Shown here in pieces: positions 24,397 through 36,419 of a stretch of 64,000 bases of DNA. Source of the stretch: Allodiplogaster sudhausi (lineage: Eukaryota > Nematoda > Chromadorea > Rhabditida > Diplogasteridae). Numbering within the stretch: the first letter of the stretch is position 1; each line of letters opens with the position of its first letter. The notes beneath the pieces are model-generated. The model was not told the origin of the DNA. It saw only the letters and a list, made by a program, of their open reading frames with translations, and ran no database searches. The position numbers were made by a program, and so were the translations under genes. The DNA lies in NCBI GenBank assembly GCA_945643635.1, contig CALZFC010000004.1, forward strand, positions 2,946,001 through 3,010,000. Direction: 5' to 3'.

Positions 24397-24650
24397 GAAG
24401 CTCCGCAGATGCGCCAGCTGTTAAATAGGTGGCAACTGGATGGTGTACGAGGAGATGGGAGCGTACATACACCTGCGCCGCCTCCACGACTTTCAACGGA
24501 TTCGCACGCCTCATCTTCATCTCGCAACGCGCGTGGTAAGAGGGAATCTTTTATTTATTTTTGCACTCTTTCTGCTCATTTGCTCTCCGTCCAGTGTTCG
24601 ACAGAGGGAAAAGCCGGAGAAGAGCTTCGCGATGTGATCTAATAGATCCA
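24397..24650 (+). pseudogene. ODC-like exons delta and zeta (C-terminal), degenerate
   Basis: Delta 24397-24535, after TTGGCAG and before GTAAG, retains WMVYEEMGAY but carries a stop and frame changes (the SVGD segment is replaced by an insertion). Compare QMRQLSVGDWMVYEEMGAY at 54163. Zeta from about 24593 retains GKAGEELRDVI. Together they equal the C-terminus of ODC ([20 protein letters not shown]-type). Confidence 0.65.
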
Positions 24651-24857
24651 CTCTCATAGATTTCAAAGCCTTCTGTTCTCTTCAAGAAAAAAAAACATTG
24701 AAACATTGAGGACATTATACATAAATCATATAAATTGTATAACTCCTTAACTTTTTATACATTTTAAACAAGGAAAAATATATTGAATAGAATGATTAAA
24801 ATAAATTTTAGCTTGTGAAAAATATAAAATTCAATTCTCAAACTCAACGTCTGCAAC

Positions 24858-24914
24858 ATGACGATTGACTCTCACGAAATCGCGCAGACTTTCTCCGCGG
24901 CTAAGACACTTCAG
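24858..24914 (+). pseudogene. ODC-like exon alpha
   Basis: MTIDSHEIAQTFSAAKTLQ with the GTGGTTTTA donor. It lies downstream of a delta/zeta pair, suggesting head-to-tail copies of the ancestral gene. Mirror copy at 28760-28816 (minus). Confidence 0.65.
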
Positions 24915-25593
24915 GTGGTTTTAAATGCTGCAATATCCTTTATCAAACATTTATTTGGCCAATCAAAAAAAATTTGTCTTAGATAGTCTTTTTCGTCTTC
25001 ATTGCCAAGTCCTCCTCATCTCTTTATCTTCTTTCTACGCGTCGACAAGTCGCCTGCTCACTTGTCGTCGCGTTTGATTCCGCTTGGAGACAGCGCACGG
25101 CCCGCGTGGAAAATCAGCGTCACTGGAAAGCCCGTGGCTTCTTCTTTTTCTTCTCCCTCGACTTCTCGCGAGAGCGCGCCAAGTTATGTACATGCACGCG
25201 AAATATGGCGCGACCCAATTTTTTTAAACTGTAGGTGTTAGCCGATCTCCTCTTTCACACGCTCTCTAATCAAATTAAGGTGCCAAATATTTGAGGGCGC
25301 GCATTCAAAATGGCCTCGATCTACTACTGTAGAATCATTCCCTACTTGGTTCCTTTAAAATGTTTTCACAAGATAGCACTAACTCACAATTGGAACGCAT
25401 CATTTGAGTATTCACTTCAATATGTAATTTCATGCTTATGGCCGTTTACCCATAGAGACAAATAATGAGAAATAAAAGATTGTCTTACAATGATATTAGT
25501 TTACATTTTAGAAAGCGAATCGACAACAGTACCGTATCGATCTCCGCTGCCAAAGAAATACTATATATGAGATACTATTGCCGGTAAAACCAC

Positions 25594-25636
25594 CTGGAGT
25601 GTCTAGCCGTGGCGAGAGTCTGCGCGATTTCAACAG
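25594..25636 (-). pseudogene. ODC-like exon alpha, truncated
   Basis: Inverted alpha remnant with the GTAAAACCACCTGG signature of the reverse donor. The start side is lost. Mirror copy at 28038-28080 (plus). Confidence 0.55.
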
Positions 25637-26278
25637 AATTTTATTTTTAACACAAAAAAATTTTTTTTTCTTGAAACAATATAATCATTTGGGTGATTTC
25701 CAGTATTCTTTCTAAATATCCATCGCACACAGTTTAAAATAAATAAATAAACTTAGTGATTATTACCTTGTTCTCGCTGATTAAACATGCGAAAAACCAA
25801 AGGTGATACAAATGTTATGCTTAATCTTTTTTTATTTACGTTTATTTTCCTTTTGAAAAAAAAGTTGGTTTAATTTTTATTATTCTGACGAACATGCTCT
25901 ACAGTTTCGTTTTTGTCGTTTTCACTTCCATCTTCGGCTGAAAAGAGAGCGCCTGAAATTTAAGCTGATTTTCCGGTGGTGCTAATTGGAAGGAGAATAT
26001 AGATTTCCATGCCTGTAAATAACTATTTTATAGGAGTTAAGTCACTAAATTGTAAAAGTGTAAAAATTCTTTGAATAACAACTAAAGCAACCTTAGAAAG
26101 CTTGGTAGCCTCCGTGAAGGTCGGTATATGTATGTAGATTGGCAATCCTAAATACGTTGTTGCCATTCAGCAGAGAGAGAAAAACGGACTACTCGGGATT
26201 CCGCGAGAAGTGCAGAAGCAGAGCTGTGAAGACGGTGCACAGATGAGGCACTATGGAATGTCTAATAAAACTTATGAA

Positions 26279-26963
26279 ACCCTCGTTTTCCCATGCTTCC
26301 GGGGGTTTAATAATGATCTTTTCTTCACGCTTTGAGGCGTGGATGAAAATAAAGTTCTATTTGGCTTCCGTCTCGGACACCAGATCAAGTAGAAAAACAC
26401 TACCCTTCTTGCGGTCAAGAAGAAAAACACTGCCCTTAATAGGCAGAAGTCCAATAATATCTTCGAAATTCCCATAGTACTAAGCAATTCGAATAATCCA
26501 AATAGGGTTGTGTGAGAAGACTTAAGCTAGGCGTGTATAACCCCAGCTTAGACCAACTAACCTCTACTAGGCGTATTGAACTCTAGCTTATACCTACTGA
26601 CCCCTACTAGGCGTGTATAGCCCTAGCTTAGCCCAATTGAACCCTACTAGGCGTGCTTAGATGTAGGGACCACTACTATTCTTACTTATTGTAGGGACCA
26701 CAATTATTGGTACTAAAACCCCCGTTCGAACACAACCCTATTTGGATTATTCGAATTGCTTAGTACTATGGGAATTTCGAAGATTTTATTGGACTTCTGC
26801 CTATTAAGGGCAGTGTTTTTCTTCTTGACCGCAAGAAGGGTAGTGTTTTTCTACTTGATCTGGTGTCCGAGACGGAAGCCAAATAAAACTTTATTTTCAT
26901 CCACGCCTCAAAGTGTGAAGAAAAGATCATTATTAAACCCCGGAAGTATGGGAAAACGAGGGT
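26279..26963. mobile_element. small TIR element at the centre of the palindrome
   Basis: Inverted repeats of about 215 bp (26279-26490 and 26750-26963) begin AACCCTCGTTTTCCCAT. The spacer contains a 40-bp tandem repeat. The element occupies the loop between the palindrome arms but is centred at about 26621, not at the palindrome centre of 26837, so the two structures arose separately. No target duplication could be defined. Confidence 0.65.
26527..26660. repeat. 40-bp tandem repeat, about 3.3 copies
   Basis: CTAGGCGTGTATA-type units begin at 26527, 26567, 26607 and 26647, giving an exact 40-bp period. Units contain CTAGCTTA and diverge by a few bases each. Confidence 0.7.
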
Positions 26964-26974
26964 TACCTTTCTGA

Positions 26975-27330
26975 CCGATCTTCGTCTCCAAATGAGCTCT
27001 GTCTGTCTCTATCCATCTCTCTATATATATCTCTCCCCTTTTTTTTGCTCTCTCTCTCTCTCCTTCTCCCTCTCTCGCTGTCACCATTGGCTTTATACAC
27101 TTCAATTTCTTTTTCATTGAATAAAAAGGGATTTGTTGAGTTCGAAGTCTGCATTCAATTTGGAGATATAAGACTTAATCTAACATTTGAAAGGAACAGT
27201 ATTGGAAGACTAATTGGCTGTCAAGATCCACCCTTCTTGCGTGGCTGAGTGTAGAAGATGGACAATGTTCGACAGCTCAGGGAGAGTGCACTTTTGACAA
27301 TGGCGAGAGTGAGAGAGTAGAGATAAAAAT
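26975..27330. repeat. dispersed repeat R3, copy 1
   Basis: A TC-rich stretch followed by TTCATTGAATAAAAAGGGATTTG, TGGAGATATAAGACTTAATC and ACATTTGAAAGGAACAGTAT. It matches, in inverted orientation, about 61860-62060. No gene recognised. Confidence 0.55.
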
Positions 27331-27412
27331 AGAGATAGAGTGAGTAGAGAGAGAGAGAGAATCTAGCCACCTACATGTGGATGGCGGGAATCTTAAATTA
27401 TATTTAAAAAAA

Positions 27413-29496
27413 ACATTCCATAATGCCTCATCTGTGCACCGTCTTCACAGCTCTGCTTCTGCACTTCTCGCGGAATCCCGAGTAGTCCGTTTTTCTCTCT
27501 CTGCTGAATGGCAACAACGTATTTAGGATTGCCAATCTACATACATATACCGACCTTCACGGAGGCTACCAAGCTTTCTAAGGTTGCTTTAGTTGTTATT
27601 CAAAGAATTTTTACACTTTTACAATTTAGTGACTTAACTCCTATAAAATAGTTATTTACAGGCATGGAAATCTATATTCTCCTTCCAATTAGCACCACCG
27701 GAAAATCAGCTTAAATTTCAGGCGCTCTCTTTTCAGCCGAAGATGGAAGTGAAAACGACAAAAACGAAACTGTAGAGCATGTTCGTCAGAATAATAAAAA
27801 TTAAACCAACTTTTTTTTCAAAAGGAAAATAAACGTAAATAAAAAAAGATTAAGCATAACATTTGTATCACCTTTGGTTTTTCGCATGTTTAATCAGCGA
27901 GAACAAGGTAATAATCACTAAGTTGATTTATTTATTTTAAACTGTGTGCGATGGATATTTAGAAAGAATACTGGAAATCACCCAAATGATTATATTGTTT
28001 CAAGAAAAAAAAATTTTTTTGTGTTAAAAATAAAATTCTGTTGAAATCGCGCAGACTCTCGCCACGGCTAGACACTCCAGGTGGTTTTACCGGCAATAGT
28101 ATCTCATATATAGTATTTCTTTGGCAGCGGAGATCGATACGGTACTGTTGTCGATTCGCTTTCTAAAATGTAAACTAATATCATTGTAAGACAATCTTTT
28201 ATTTCTCATTATTTGTCTCTATGGGTAAACGGCCATAAGCATGAAATTACATATTGAAGTGAATACTCAAATGATGCGTTCCAATTGTGAGTTAGTGCTA
28301 TCTTGTGAAAACATTTTAAAGGAACCAAGTAGGGAATGATTCTACAGTAGTAGATCGAGGCCATTTTGAATGCGCGCCCTCAAATATTTGGCACCTTAAT
28401 TTGATTAGAGAGCGTGTGAAAGAGGAGATCGGCTAACACCTACAGTTTAAAAAAATTGGGTCGCGCCATATTTCGCGTGCATGTACATAACTTGGCGCGC
28501 TCTCGCGAGAAGTCGAGGGAGAAGAAAAAGAAGAAGCCACGGGCTTTCCAGTGACGCTGATTTTCCACGCGGGCCGTGCGCTGTCTCCAAGCGGAATCAA
28601 ACGCGACGACAAGTGAGCAGGCGACTTGTCGACGCGTAGAAAGAAGATAAAGAGATGAGGAGGACTTGGCAATGAAGACGAAAAAGACTATCTAAGACAA
28701 ATTTTTTTTGATTGGCCAAATAAATGTTTGATAAAGGATATTGCAGCATTTAAAACCACCTGAAGTGTCTTAGCCGCGGAGAAAGTCTGCGCGATTTCGT
28801 GAGAGTCAATCGTCATGTTGCAGACGTTGAGTTTGAGAATTGAATTTTATATTTTTCACAAGCTAAAATTTATTTTAATCATTCTATTCAATATATTTTT
28901 CCTTGTTTAAAATGTATAAAAAGTTAAGGAGTTATACAATTTATATGATTTATGTATAATGTCCTCAATGTTTCAATGTTTTTTTTTCTTGAAGAGAACA
29001 GAAGGCTTTGAAATCTATGAGAGTGGATCTATTAGATCACATCGCGAAGCTCTTCTCCGGCTTTTCCCTCTGTCGAACACTGGACGGAGAGCAAATGAGC
29101 AGAAAGAGTGCAAAAATAAATAAAAGATTCCCTCTTACCACGCGCGTTGCGAGATGAAGATGAGGCGTGCGAATCCGTTGAAAGTCGTGGAGGCGGCGCA
29201 GGTGTATGTACGCTCCCATCTCCTCGTACACCATCCAGTTGCCACCTATTTAACAGCTGGCGCATCTGCGGAGCTTCCTGCCAATAATAATAGTATTAAT
29301 AGGATAAAATTTTGTTTAATATTTTTATACTAAAAACTTAAATTTGTTTAAAAAATACTCTTTATTTTCGAGATCTTCTGAGATGACATTTATACGTAAT
29401 ACTTACATTTGTCCCATATCGCACTGCCTCCTAAACGTCCATATTCGTAATTGTCATTTAGAAATTTTAATGTCTTTGTGTAAATGATGACATTCA
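27413..29496 (-). repeat. right arm of the ~2.1-kb inverted repeat
   Basis: Inverted copy of 24178-26261. It contains mirror copies of the ODC-like alpha (28760-28816), delta (29139-29277) and zeta (29024-29081) fragments on the minus strand. One visible arm difference is TATAAATACT against TATTAATACT near the delta exon. Confidence 0.9.
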
Positions 29497-29604
29497 GTTT
29501 TAAAGTTGTAGATAAACTACCATTAATACATTGTTGTAGCCGATTTGCTCCAGACGCAGCATATTGCTTCTTCAAGGGGAGATAAGGCTTTGGAATGTAC
29601 AATG

Positions 29605-29925
29605 TATTTGAGAGGATCTGGTAGATCACAAAGACAAGCTCCTCTCCGGGTGTCCGACTGTCAGTTATTGAGAGGATCTGGTAGATCACAAAGACAAGCT
29701 CCTCTCCGGGTGTTCGACTGTCAGTTATTGAGAGGATCTGGTAGATCACAAAGACAAGCTCCTCTCCGGGTGTCCGACTGTCAGTTATTGAGAGGATCTG
29801 GTAGATCACAAAGACAAGCTCCTCTCCGGGTGTCCGACTGTCAGTTATTGAGAGGATCTGGTAGATCACAAAGACAAGCTCCTCTAAGGGTGTCCGACTG
29901 TCAGTTACTGGCTGCGGACGGACAG
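29605..29925 (-). repeat. 60-bp minisatellite derived from ODC-like exon zeta, ~5 copies
   Basis: Five units of 60 bp, nearly identical, beginning TTGAGAGGATCTGGTAGATC on plus. On minus each unit reads PGEELVFVIYQILSITDSRT, a 20-residue in-frame repeat whose core GEEL.VVIYQI is the zeta exon found singly at 53545-53662 and 33375. The array stays open on both strands because 60 is a multiple of three; this is not evidence of a gene. Confidence 0.85.
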
Positions 29926-30059
29926 AAGAATTAGTGGCTTGGTGATAAAAGCGAGGTTGTAGACTTCTGAAATATTCGCGAAATAGTTGTAAAAATTGGC
30001 ACAACAATTAACAAATTTGATTTCAAAAAATATATATTTTACTCGAAATTATTTTTTTT

Positions 30060-30310
30060 CATTTCCCGCTGATCTTCATCTTTCACATCTCTCTTCTTTC
30101 TCTTTCTGTCTCTCTGTCTCGCTCTCTCTCACTCTGCTTTCTCTCTATCGCTCTCCCTCCACCTGTCACTCTCTCGTTGTATATTTCCTTTCCCTCCAAA
30201 CTCCGGTTGTGTTGGTCTACCAAGGCGACTTGCCGTACACGTTAAAGTCGAATACCTTGAGCACCAGCTGAAATTCGTCGTCGATTACGAAGCTTTCGGC
30301 AGGCTATATG
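30060..30310. repeat. TC tract followed by repeated exon-like segment R4
   Basis: A TC-rich tract (30085-30175) precedes a segment found again at about 49010-49070, 52125-52225 and 55297-55397. On the minus strand it reads DDEFPLVLEVFDLNVYGK in the cleaner copies, here with several changes. It always lies next to the exon-zeta minisatellite. Function not recognised. Confidence 0.45.
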
Positions 30311-30635
30311 CTTTTTTTTCTTAAAAGAAACAATTGGAGTACTCATTTTCTTATGTTGAAAAAAGACTATTTCTTTTGAAAACATGAAATAGATTATTTT
30401 TAGTAATTACAATTTAATACATAGAAATATATTTAAAAAAAAGAGAATCTGACAAGATACACCGAGCAATCGCGTGCTCGACGGTCAACATCTGCTACAT
30501 GACGTGGATTTAAGAAAACTCTTATATTTTTTTTTATGTATTTTAAACAAGTAAAAATATATGGAATAGAATGAGTACAATAAATTTCAGCTTGTTAACG
30601 ATATAGAATTCAATTCTCAAGCTCAACGTCTGCGA

Positions 30636-30693
30636 CATATCGATTGAATCCCATGAAATCGCGCATACTTTCGCTGCGGCCAAGATACTTCAG
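30636..30693 (+). pseudogene. ODC-like exon alpha, start codon mutated
   Basis: Alpha-like sequence with ATATCG in place of ATGTCG/ATGACG, followed by CTTCAG|GTGGTTTTAC. It lies 0.6 kb upstream of an epsilon exon at 31273. Confidence 0.55.
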
Positions 30694-31272
30694 GTGGTTT
30701 TACCAGCTGCAATATCCTTGATCTAACATTTATTTGGCAAATCAAGCCGATATATCCTTGTTCTTTGCCAATTTTCCAAAATATGTTCACATATCGTTGT
30801 AAGAGCTGCTATATTATTCCAAAGACTTTGTATCTTTCATTTCTTCCCAAGTCCTTTTCATATTATGTATTATTATAAAATAAGAGATGTGATTGCAGAC
30901 AAATAAACGAGCCACTATCCCAGCTCTTTTCACGATTCTAAAGTATCGCAAGTACAGAAATTGTCACCAAAATATATTGGGGACAAACTTCTCTTCATGT
31001 TGAACCTGTTAAAAGATAAAATACTCTCACATAGTACATACTCAATTGTTTCATATGAGTATTCGCTTCCATCAAATCCATTTTACTTTATTCTATTTAT
31101 CGCGCATGAAATTAATATTTTAATTCGACCGCACACGTATTAAGCAAATGAAGCGAATATTGAAAGAAGAGCTGACAGAATATTGTGGTTAGCTATTCAT
31201 TTATCGTAGAAAAAACATCACAAACAACGCATATTCAAACAACGCAATTCGAGTTTACTTGCAGAAAAAGTT

Positions 31273-31440
31273 GATTGCATTTCGCTTCCACGTGGGCTCG
31301 GGCTGCAACGACCCGGCTGCGTACCACAAGGCACTCGAGTACGCGAGGGGGCTCTTCGATCTGGGCGCGTCTGCACATGGACATTGTGGACATTCGAGGA
31401 GGATTCCCGGGGGGAGAACATCGACTGTCGGTTGAGGGAG
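31273..31440 (+). pseudogene. ODC-like exon epsilon (FHVGSGC), frameshifted
   Basis: After TTGCAG the frame reads LIAFRFHVGSGCNDPAAYHK then ALEYARGLFDLGAS, the ODC strand and helix around FHVGSGC. A short deletion after GAS shifts the frame before MDIVDI and GGFPG, so the copy is broken. It is followed directly by a GA tract (31440-31565). Confidence 0.75.
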
Positions 31441-31565
31441 GGGGAGAAGCAGAGAGAGAGAGGAGGAGAGAGAGAGGGAGGGAGATAGAGAGAGGAGAGA
31501 GAGAAGAGAAAAGGAGGAGAGAGAGAGAGAGGGGAGGGAAGACAGAGAGAGAAGAGAGAATGAGA
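31440..31565. repeat. GA-rich microsatellite
   Basis: Imperfect GA/GGA tract. Similar tracts elsewhere in the window: 32717-32835 (TC), 33117-33220 (GAAA/GA), 43252-43345, 59465-59580, 59690-59740 (TC), 61803-61870 (TC) and 63905-64000 (TC). Confidence 0.9.
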
Positions 31566-31699
31566 GAGCTTATTTTATTAATTTATGAGGGATAAATGCT
31601 GTATGCATAACGAAGTATAGTAGCAGGGCGACAGGAGAGGGGACGGAGATTAGTAATTAGCGATAGTGAACGAGAGTGAGGAAGAGGTGTTCAATTGTT

Positions 31700-33370
31700 T
31701 TTCTTATTATTTTTCTCTTACTATTAGCTGTAAGTCAAAATATGGTAGCAATTTTGAAGGAATTATCTAGCGCTACTCCTCTACTGACATGAGCCTTTCT
31801 TCAGTCAGAGTATAGCCATATCCATATGTACTTACATACTTACCTCTAACCATCTCCGCATTAGTTTAAGATAAAATCTGTAAAATAAACATGCCAAAAA
31901 TCAGAGTTGATATATTATTATTAATCTTTTCTTTATTTACTTTTATTTTTTTTTGAAAAAAGTTGGTTTTATTTTTATTATTCTGACGAACATGCTCTAC
32001 AATTTCGTTCCTGTGAAATTAGCGGGAGAACGCTGTGACCGGGGCCAACGGATTCGTGCGTTGTTGCAGCATATCGACGTTCGCAACCGATATTAGCCGG
32101 CCTTTTCAATGAAGATAAGTACGACGGGCACAAGCAGTGAGATGGGAGGAGAGGTATAGGCTACCCATTTCAAACTGAACTAGTCCCAAACTTCCGAAAA
32201 TCCGACCGAGATAGGTTGGCTCTCACCCCTAATAGCGCAGGTGCTTCAATTATGGAATTCTTCTTGGATTAGCACAAGCTAACATGATCATCTTGATCAG
32301 TACAGGGCACCATTGGGAGGGGGCTTCTTTAATCAACAATTGAATGGAACAAAGTGCTGTGTTATAGGACTTTAGTCACTAAATTGTAAAAGGGTTGAAA
32401 TTCTTCGAATAGCAATTAACGAAATCCTGCTGTTTTCACTTTCATCTTCGGCTGAAAAGAGAGCGCTTAAAATTAAAGCTGATCCCACAAAGCGAATATA
32501 GATTTCCGCACCCCTAAATAACTGCAATATTATATGAGCTTAGTAATTAAATTGTTTAAAGAGCAGAAGCAGAGCGGTGAACACGAAATGACGCGCAGAG
32601 TCGTAGGAGGCACTACGGAAGTTTGTTTTAATATAATTTAAAATTCACACCTTTACTTACTCATTAAACTATTTTATCCACTGATTACAATGTCTCCATG
32701 GGGGTGGATAGAACTCCTCTCTCTCTCTCTCTTTCGCTCTCTCTCTCTCACTCACTCTCTCTCTCTCTCTTTAGCTCTCTCTTTCTCTCTCTTTAGCTCT
32801 CTATTTCTCGCTCTCTCGCTCTCTCTCTCTCTCTGTCGTCAGTGTCAATAGTTGCTTCAGATCCCGGAGATGTCTCAGTGCACACGGAGAACGTTGTGAC
32901 ATGGGATTTCAGAATTTTTGGATTCATTATAATTCAACCGATATTTTTATCAATCGGGACTAATACTGTGGTTTATACTTTGTAATGTGAACATTTCTAG
33001 TATTTACTACATAATTCCCCCTTACAGCGCCTAACAATAAGCCTGAGCTTGCATCGGGTGCTGGTGCCTGAATTTTTCGGCCCCGACAACCCCTGAAGAA
33101 GAGAAAGAGGATGAGATAGAGAAGAAGAAAAAGAGAGAATGAGAGAGTTGAAGAGAGAGAAGGAGAAAGAGAAAGAGAAAGAGAAAGAGAAAGAGAAAGA
33201 GAAAGAGAAAGAGAAAGAGCGAAAGATCTCAAGGATGATGATGAGTTTGAAATGGCAAAAAACCCATGATTTCGAGTAAACTAATTTTATTTTTTTTATT
33301 AAAATTTGCTAATTACTTTATAAAGTTTTAAAACTGTTTCACAAATATTTCAGACGTCTATAATCCGCAT
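31700..33370. other. no gene recognised; AT-rich repeats and TC/GA tracts
   Basis: Short segments resemble the palindrome arms (TTCTGACGAACATGCTCTAC at about 31980; TCACTTTCATCTTCGGCTGA at about 32440; GAGCAGAAGCAGAGCGGTGA at about 32560), indicating diverged copies of the same dispersed material. Two long simple tracts are present at 32717-32835 and 33117-33220. Confidence 0.5.
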
Positions 33371-33374
33371 TTCT

Positions 33375-33505
33375 CTCCGTCCGCTGCCAGGAACAGCCGG
33401 AGAGGAGCATCTCGTTGTGATCTACCAGATCCTCGCACATGCATCTCTCCTCTACAAGAAAAAAACATGATGCGCAAGAAGCTCATCGGCGACAACAATG
33501 TTTGA
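33375..33505 (+). pseudogene. ODC-like exon zeta, single copy
   Basis: Contains GAGGAGCATCTCGTTGTGAT then CTACCAGATCCTCGC, reading GEEHLVVIYQILAHA, then a tail ending MMRKKLIGDNN. This is the unrepeated form of the minisatellite unit. Confidence 0.55.
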
Positions 33506-33687
33506 CTTATATATGTAAATACAACATATTTACATATATTTTTGAAAGGAAATATTTAGAAAATAATGACGAAAATAAACAAAATAAATGTGTATCGTTT
33601 GAAACAAAAAGGCACTTTAGATTTTAAAATTATAAAAATAATTTCTCTCATATAGTCTTCTTAAAATATGAAAAAAAAATCTGCGAC

Positions 33688-33743
33688 ATGACAATTGACT
33701 CGCTCGAAATCGCGCAGACTCTTGAACCGGCCAAGAACTACAG
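33688..33743 (+). pseudogene. ODC-like exon alpha
   Basis: MTIDSLEIAQTLEPAKNY, then a mutated donor context (CAG|GTGGTTTCAAC). A nearly identical partner is at 50507-50562. Confidence 0.6.
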
Positions 33744-34703
33744 GTGGTTTCAACGGCTACCGTATCCTTTATCTAACATTTCTTTATCAAGTCAAGCGAT
33801 AAAAAGCTATCCGCTAGACAAATTAATAATTACCAGCCGGTTCGCGCGCGCGCTTCACCGGCTGGTTGTTCGGCCGCTTCGCGGCCTCGCAACCTGCCGT
33901 GCTATTAATCTTGACAAAACCGGCACCAGTTTCGCAAAAAAGTGCCCACTTTTTCATTTTAAACTGGGTCCAGTTTAGAGCCAAACGTGGCGCACGTTTC
34001 TGACAGCCTTTTTCCCCATGTTCGCAAATACTCAGTAAATGAAAATAACCTTATTAAAAGGATTGCACAAGGCACCATGCGCCTTCTTAAATTTCACTAG
34101 GACATAATTTCCACTGCGAAAGAAGCGTATTCTCCAAACATTCTTTATTTGTGGCTTTCAAGCATTAATAGTACACGAAATTAGACAATAACAGTCTGGC
34201 AAGTTAAAATTACTCAATACTTGATACATTTAGCATAGGGAAGGGCGGAATTGTGAATAATGACACAGGAATTCCTAAGCTTAGGCTGATTATGCTACAA
34301 GATGCAAGCAAATGAAAATAAAGCTTCGAATGACGATGATATTTTCACACTGAACGAGTTGCAAAGAAGAAAACTACAACGCTGCAAATTCTACGAATCC
34401 ACTAATAAGAATTTGTGCCCCGGCATTCAAGGCGCCTATTCCACAGATCAAGACTCGAGAGACATAAAAAAAGAAAAAGGTAGATACACGTAGACTTTTG
34501 CAATCACTATAGGCATAAATTACTATAAGAAGAAAATAGCAAAAAGCAAGGTACTGAAGAACCCAAACCTCATCCACGAATACATTGTATTTCTAAAAAA
34601 AAATAGCAAAAAGGGGCAAAGATTTAAAGGAGCTGCCACTCCAAGGACCATATGCAAAAGTATCTCTGTTGGAGATACGGATTGTATGGGGTCGTGTCAC
34701 TCC

Positions 34704-34830
34704 GTGTAGAGCAGCTTGATGAGGAAGACATGGAAGGCGACTAGAATGGCATCGAGGAAGATCCAGAACGGAGTTGGCAGACCACCCAAGCGGGCTCCGT
34801 GGCGATGCAGGGCGATCACCTCAAATAGTG
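34704..34830 (-). pseudogene. unrecognised terminal exon with a hydrophobic segment
   Basis: Reads VIALHRHGARLGGLPTPFW, then a hydrophobic stretch IFLDAILVAFHVFLIKLLY, then TE and a TGA stop. It could be a membrane-spanning C-terminus. It lies 0.5 kb downstream (minus sense) of the acyl-CoA synthetase exons but does not match that family's C-terminus. Confidence 0.4.
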
Positions 34831-35339
34831 CTTCTTTAAAATGTTACGTACTAATTATTCAAAAATAAATAAATAGATAAAAGAAACAGGATAAAGATAA
34901 GACGTTTATTTCTTATCTAATTTGTCACGCATAAGATTTCTTCAAATTACCTATACTATTTGTAATTCTCAGTTAATCTCATATCACCCTTCTCATATTT
35001 AGGGGACAATCGAATCATCAGATAAAGAAGGCAAAATATAAAATCTGCTCATAAATTTGGCTACCGTACTCTGTATACCGTACGTTTTCATTTAGGAATC
35101 GTTCCCCTAGTAATCATACTTTAATAGTAAGAAATATGCATTACTCGCTCTTCCCCCTTTTAAAATCTAATCCCCCTTCCCCTTGTAAAATCTAATCTTT
35201 ACTTTGAACACCAACATTGAGTTGAATCACGACAAGAATGCCACCTGATGGAAGGGCCCTAGCCATTCTCTTATGATTCTCTTAGCAGCTAAATCTAACT
35301 AAACCATCAGCCATCGTATTCTATCTCAAAACCTCCTCC

Positions 35340-36026
35340 AAGACTTGCTCGATCATCTCTAACCTTATCGTTGAGCCTGTTGAGGACACGAGGGCGACAG
35401 GGAGTACGGTAGGCCTGAGCTCCTTGATGTCGTCGGCGAGTCCGCGAATGTCTCCGCCGTAGAAGCCGACGCGGGCGCCGACCATGAAGCACACGGCCTC
35501 CACGAGCCTCTCCAGCATGTGAGCCAGCGGCAGGAAAGAGATCATCACGCCCTGTAAAAGAGGCAAACTCCATTATGGCTGTTATTCCATTCGATTACAA
35601 ACCCACCCCTTTAATATTTTTTGGGTTTCCTTCAAACTGCGGAGCAAAAGAACCTAGGAATAGGACCCACTAGGAACGACGATAAGACATGGTCATGAAA
35701 CAACAGAAATAATAACGTACCGTGTCAACAGTTCCGGACTGCTTGAAGTACAAGACAGTGGTCGCGTCAGCAATCACATTTCCATGCGTCAGCATCACTC
35801 CCTGCAGAATATTAACGTAAATATTTCAGTAAGTGAAATATGAGAAGGCAAAAATGAGAAGGCAAAAAAGGGAAAAATAATATTATTTCGGTGCGGGGAG
35901 TACAGTAGGCTACGGTAAGTGTAATATGGCACCTTGGGTGTCCCGGTGGTTCCCGACGTGTAGCAGATCGTTGCAAAAGTGCTCGGAAGCGGTGGCCGCC
36001 TTGGCGAGCTCGTTCAGAGAGGAGTC
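35340..36026 (-). pseudogene. long-chain acyl-CoA synthetase (ACSL-like), three exons, broken
   Basis: ACSL enzymes activate fatty acids to acyl-CoA. Exon 36026 to about 35933 contains ATICYTSGTTGTPK, the AMP-binding P-loop. Exon 35801-35721 reads GVMLTHGNVIADATTVLYF. Exon about 35552-35350 reads ISFLPLAHMLERLVEAVCFM, then GARVGFYGGDIRGLADDIKE then LRPTVLPV, then RVLNRLNDK. These are consecutive ACSL blocks. A frame change is needed before ATICYTSG and another between TVLPV and RVLNRLNDK, and no further catalytic exons were found, so this is a fragment. It sits inside the Harbinger-like TIR pair. Confidence 0.8.
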
Positions 36027-36419
36027 TAAAAATAAATATAAAAAAATCTTCATATGGTTATACTTCCCATTTCATTATGATAATCATTAGTTCAATGTTA
36101 ATATGTTTTAACACGTGAATACAGTCATTTCGACAAAATCAATAATCGCAACTTTGTATTGATTGCTGGACAAAAATGGATAACTTATTCGTAATCGGCG
36201 GATAAGCAGTAATCGAATGGTATATTGAATGCAGCATAACAACCCACATGGTGGAAATTCTTCCTTGGAAAGAAGATTTATTTTTGCTGAAGAAGAAAAC
36301 ATAAGGTGTTACCCCATAGCATTCAATTATCTAGTAAACCGCCATTATACACAAAATGATTTCGTGGAATCAACAATAACACAGCTTAAGTAAAGTTTCT
36401 AATTGCAACTTGCACCTTA

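Larger units (their letters stand above)
24178..26261 (+). repeat. left arm of a ~2.1-kb inverted repeat (palindrome)
   Basis: Reverse complement of 27413-29496; paired positions sum to 53674. Peptides in the arms are identical over long stretches and I noticed only scattered differences. The arm contains ODC-like delta, zeta and alpha fragments plus repeat R2. The 1.15 kb between the arms holds a separate TIR element. Confidence 0.9.
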
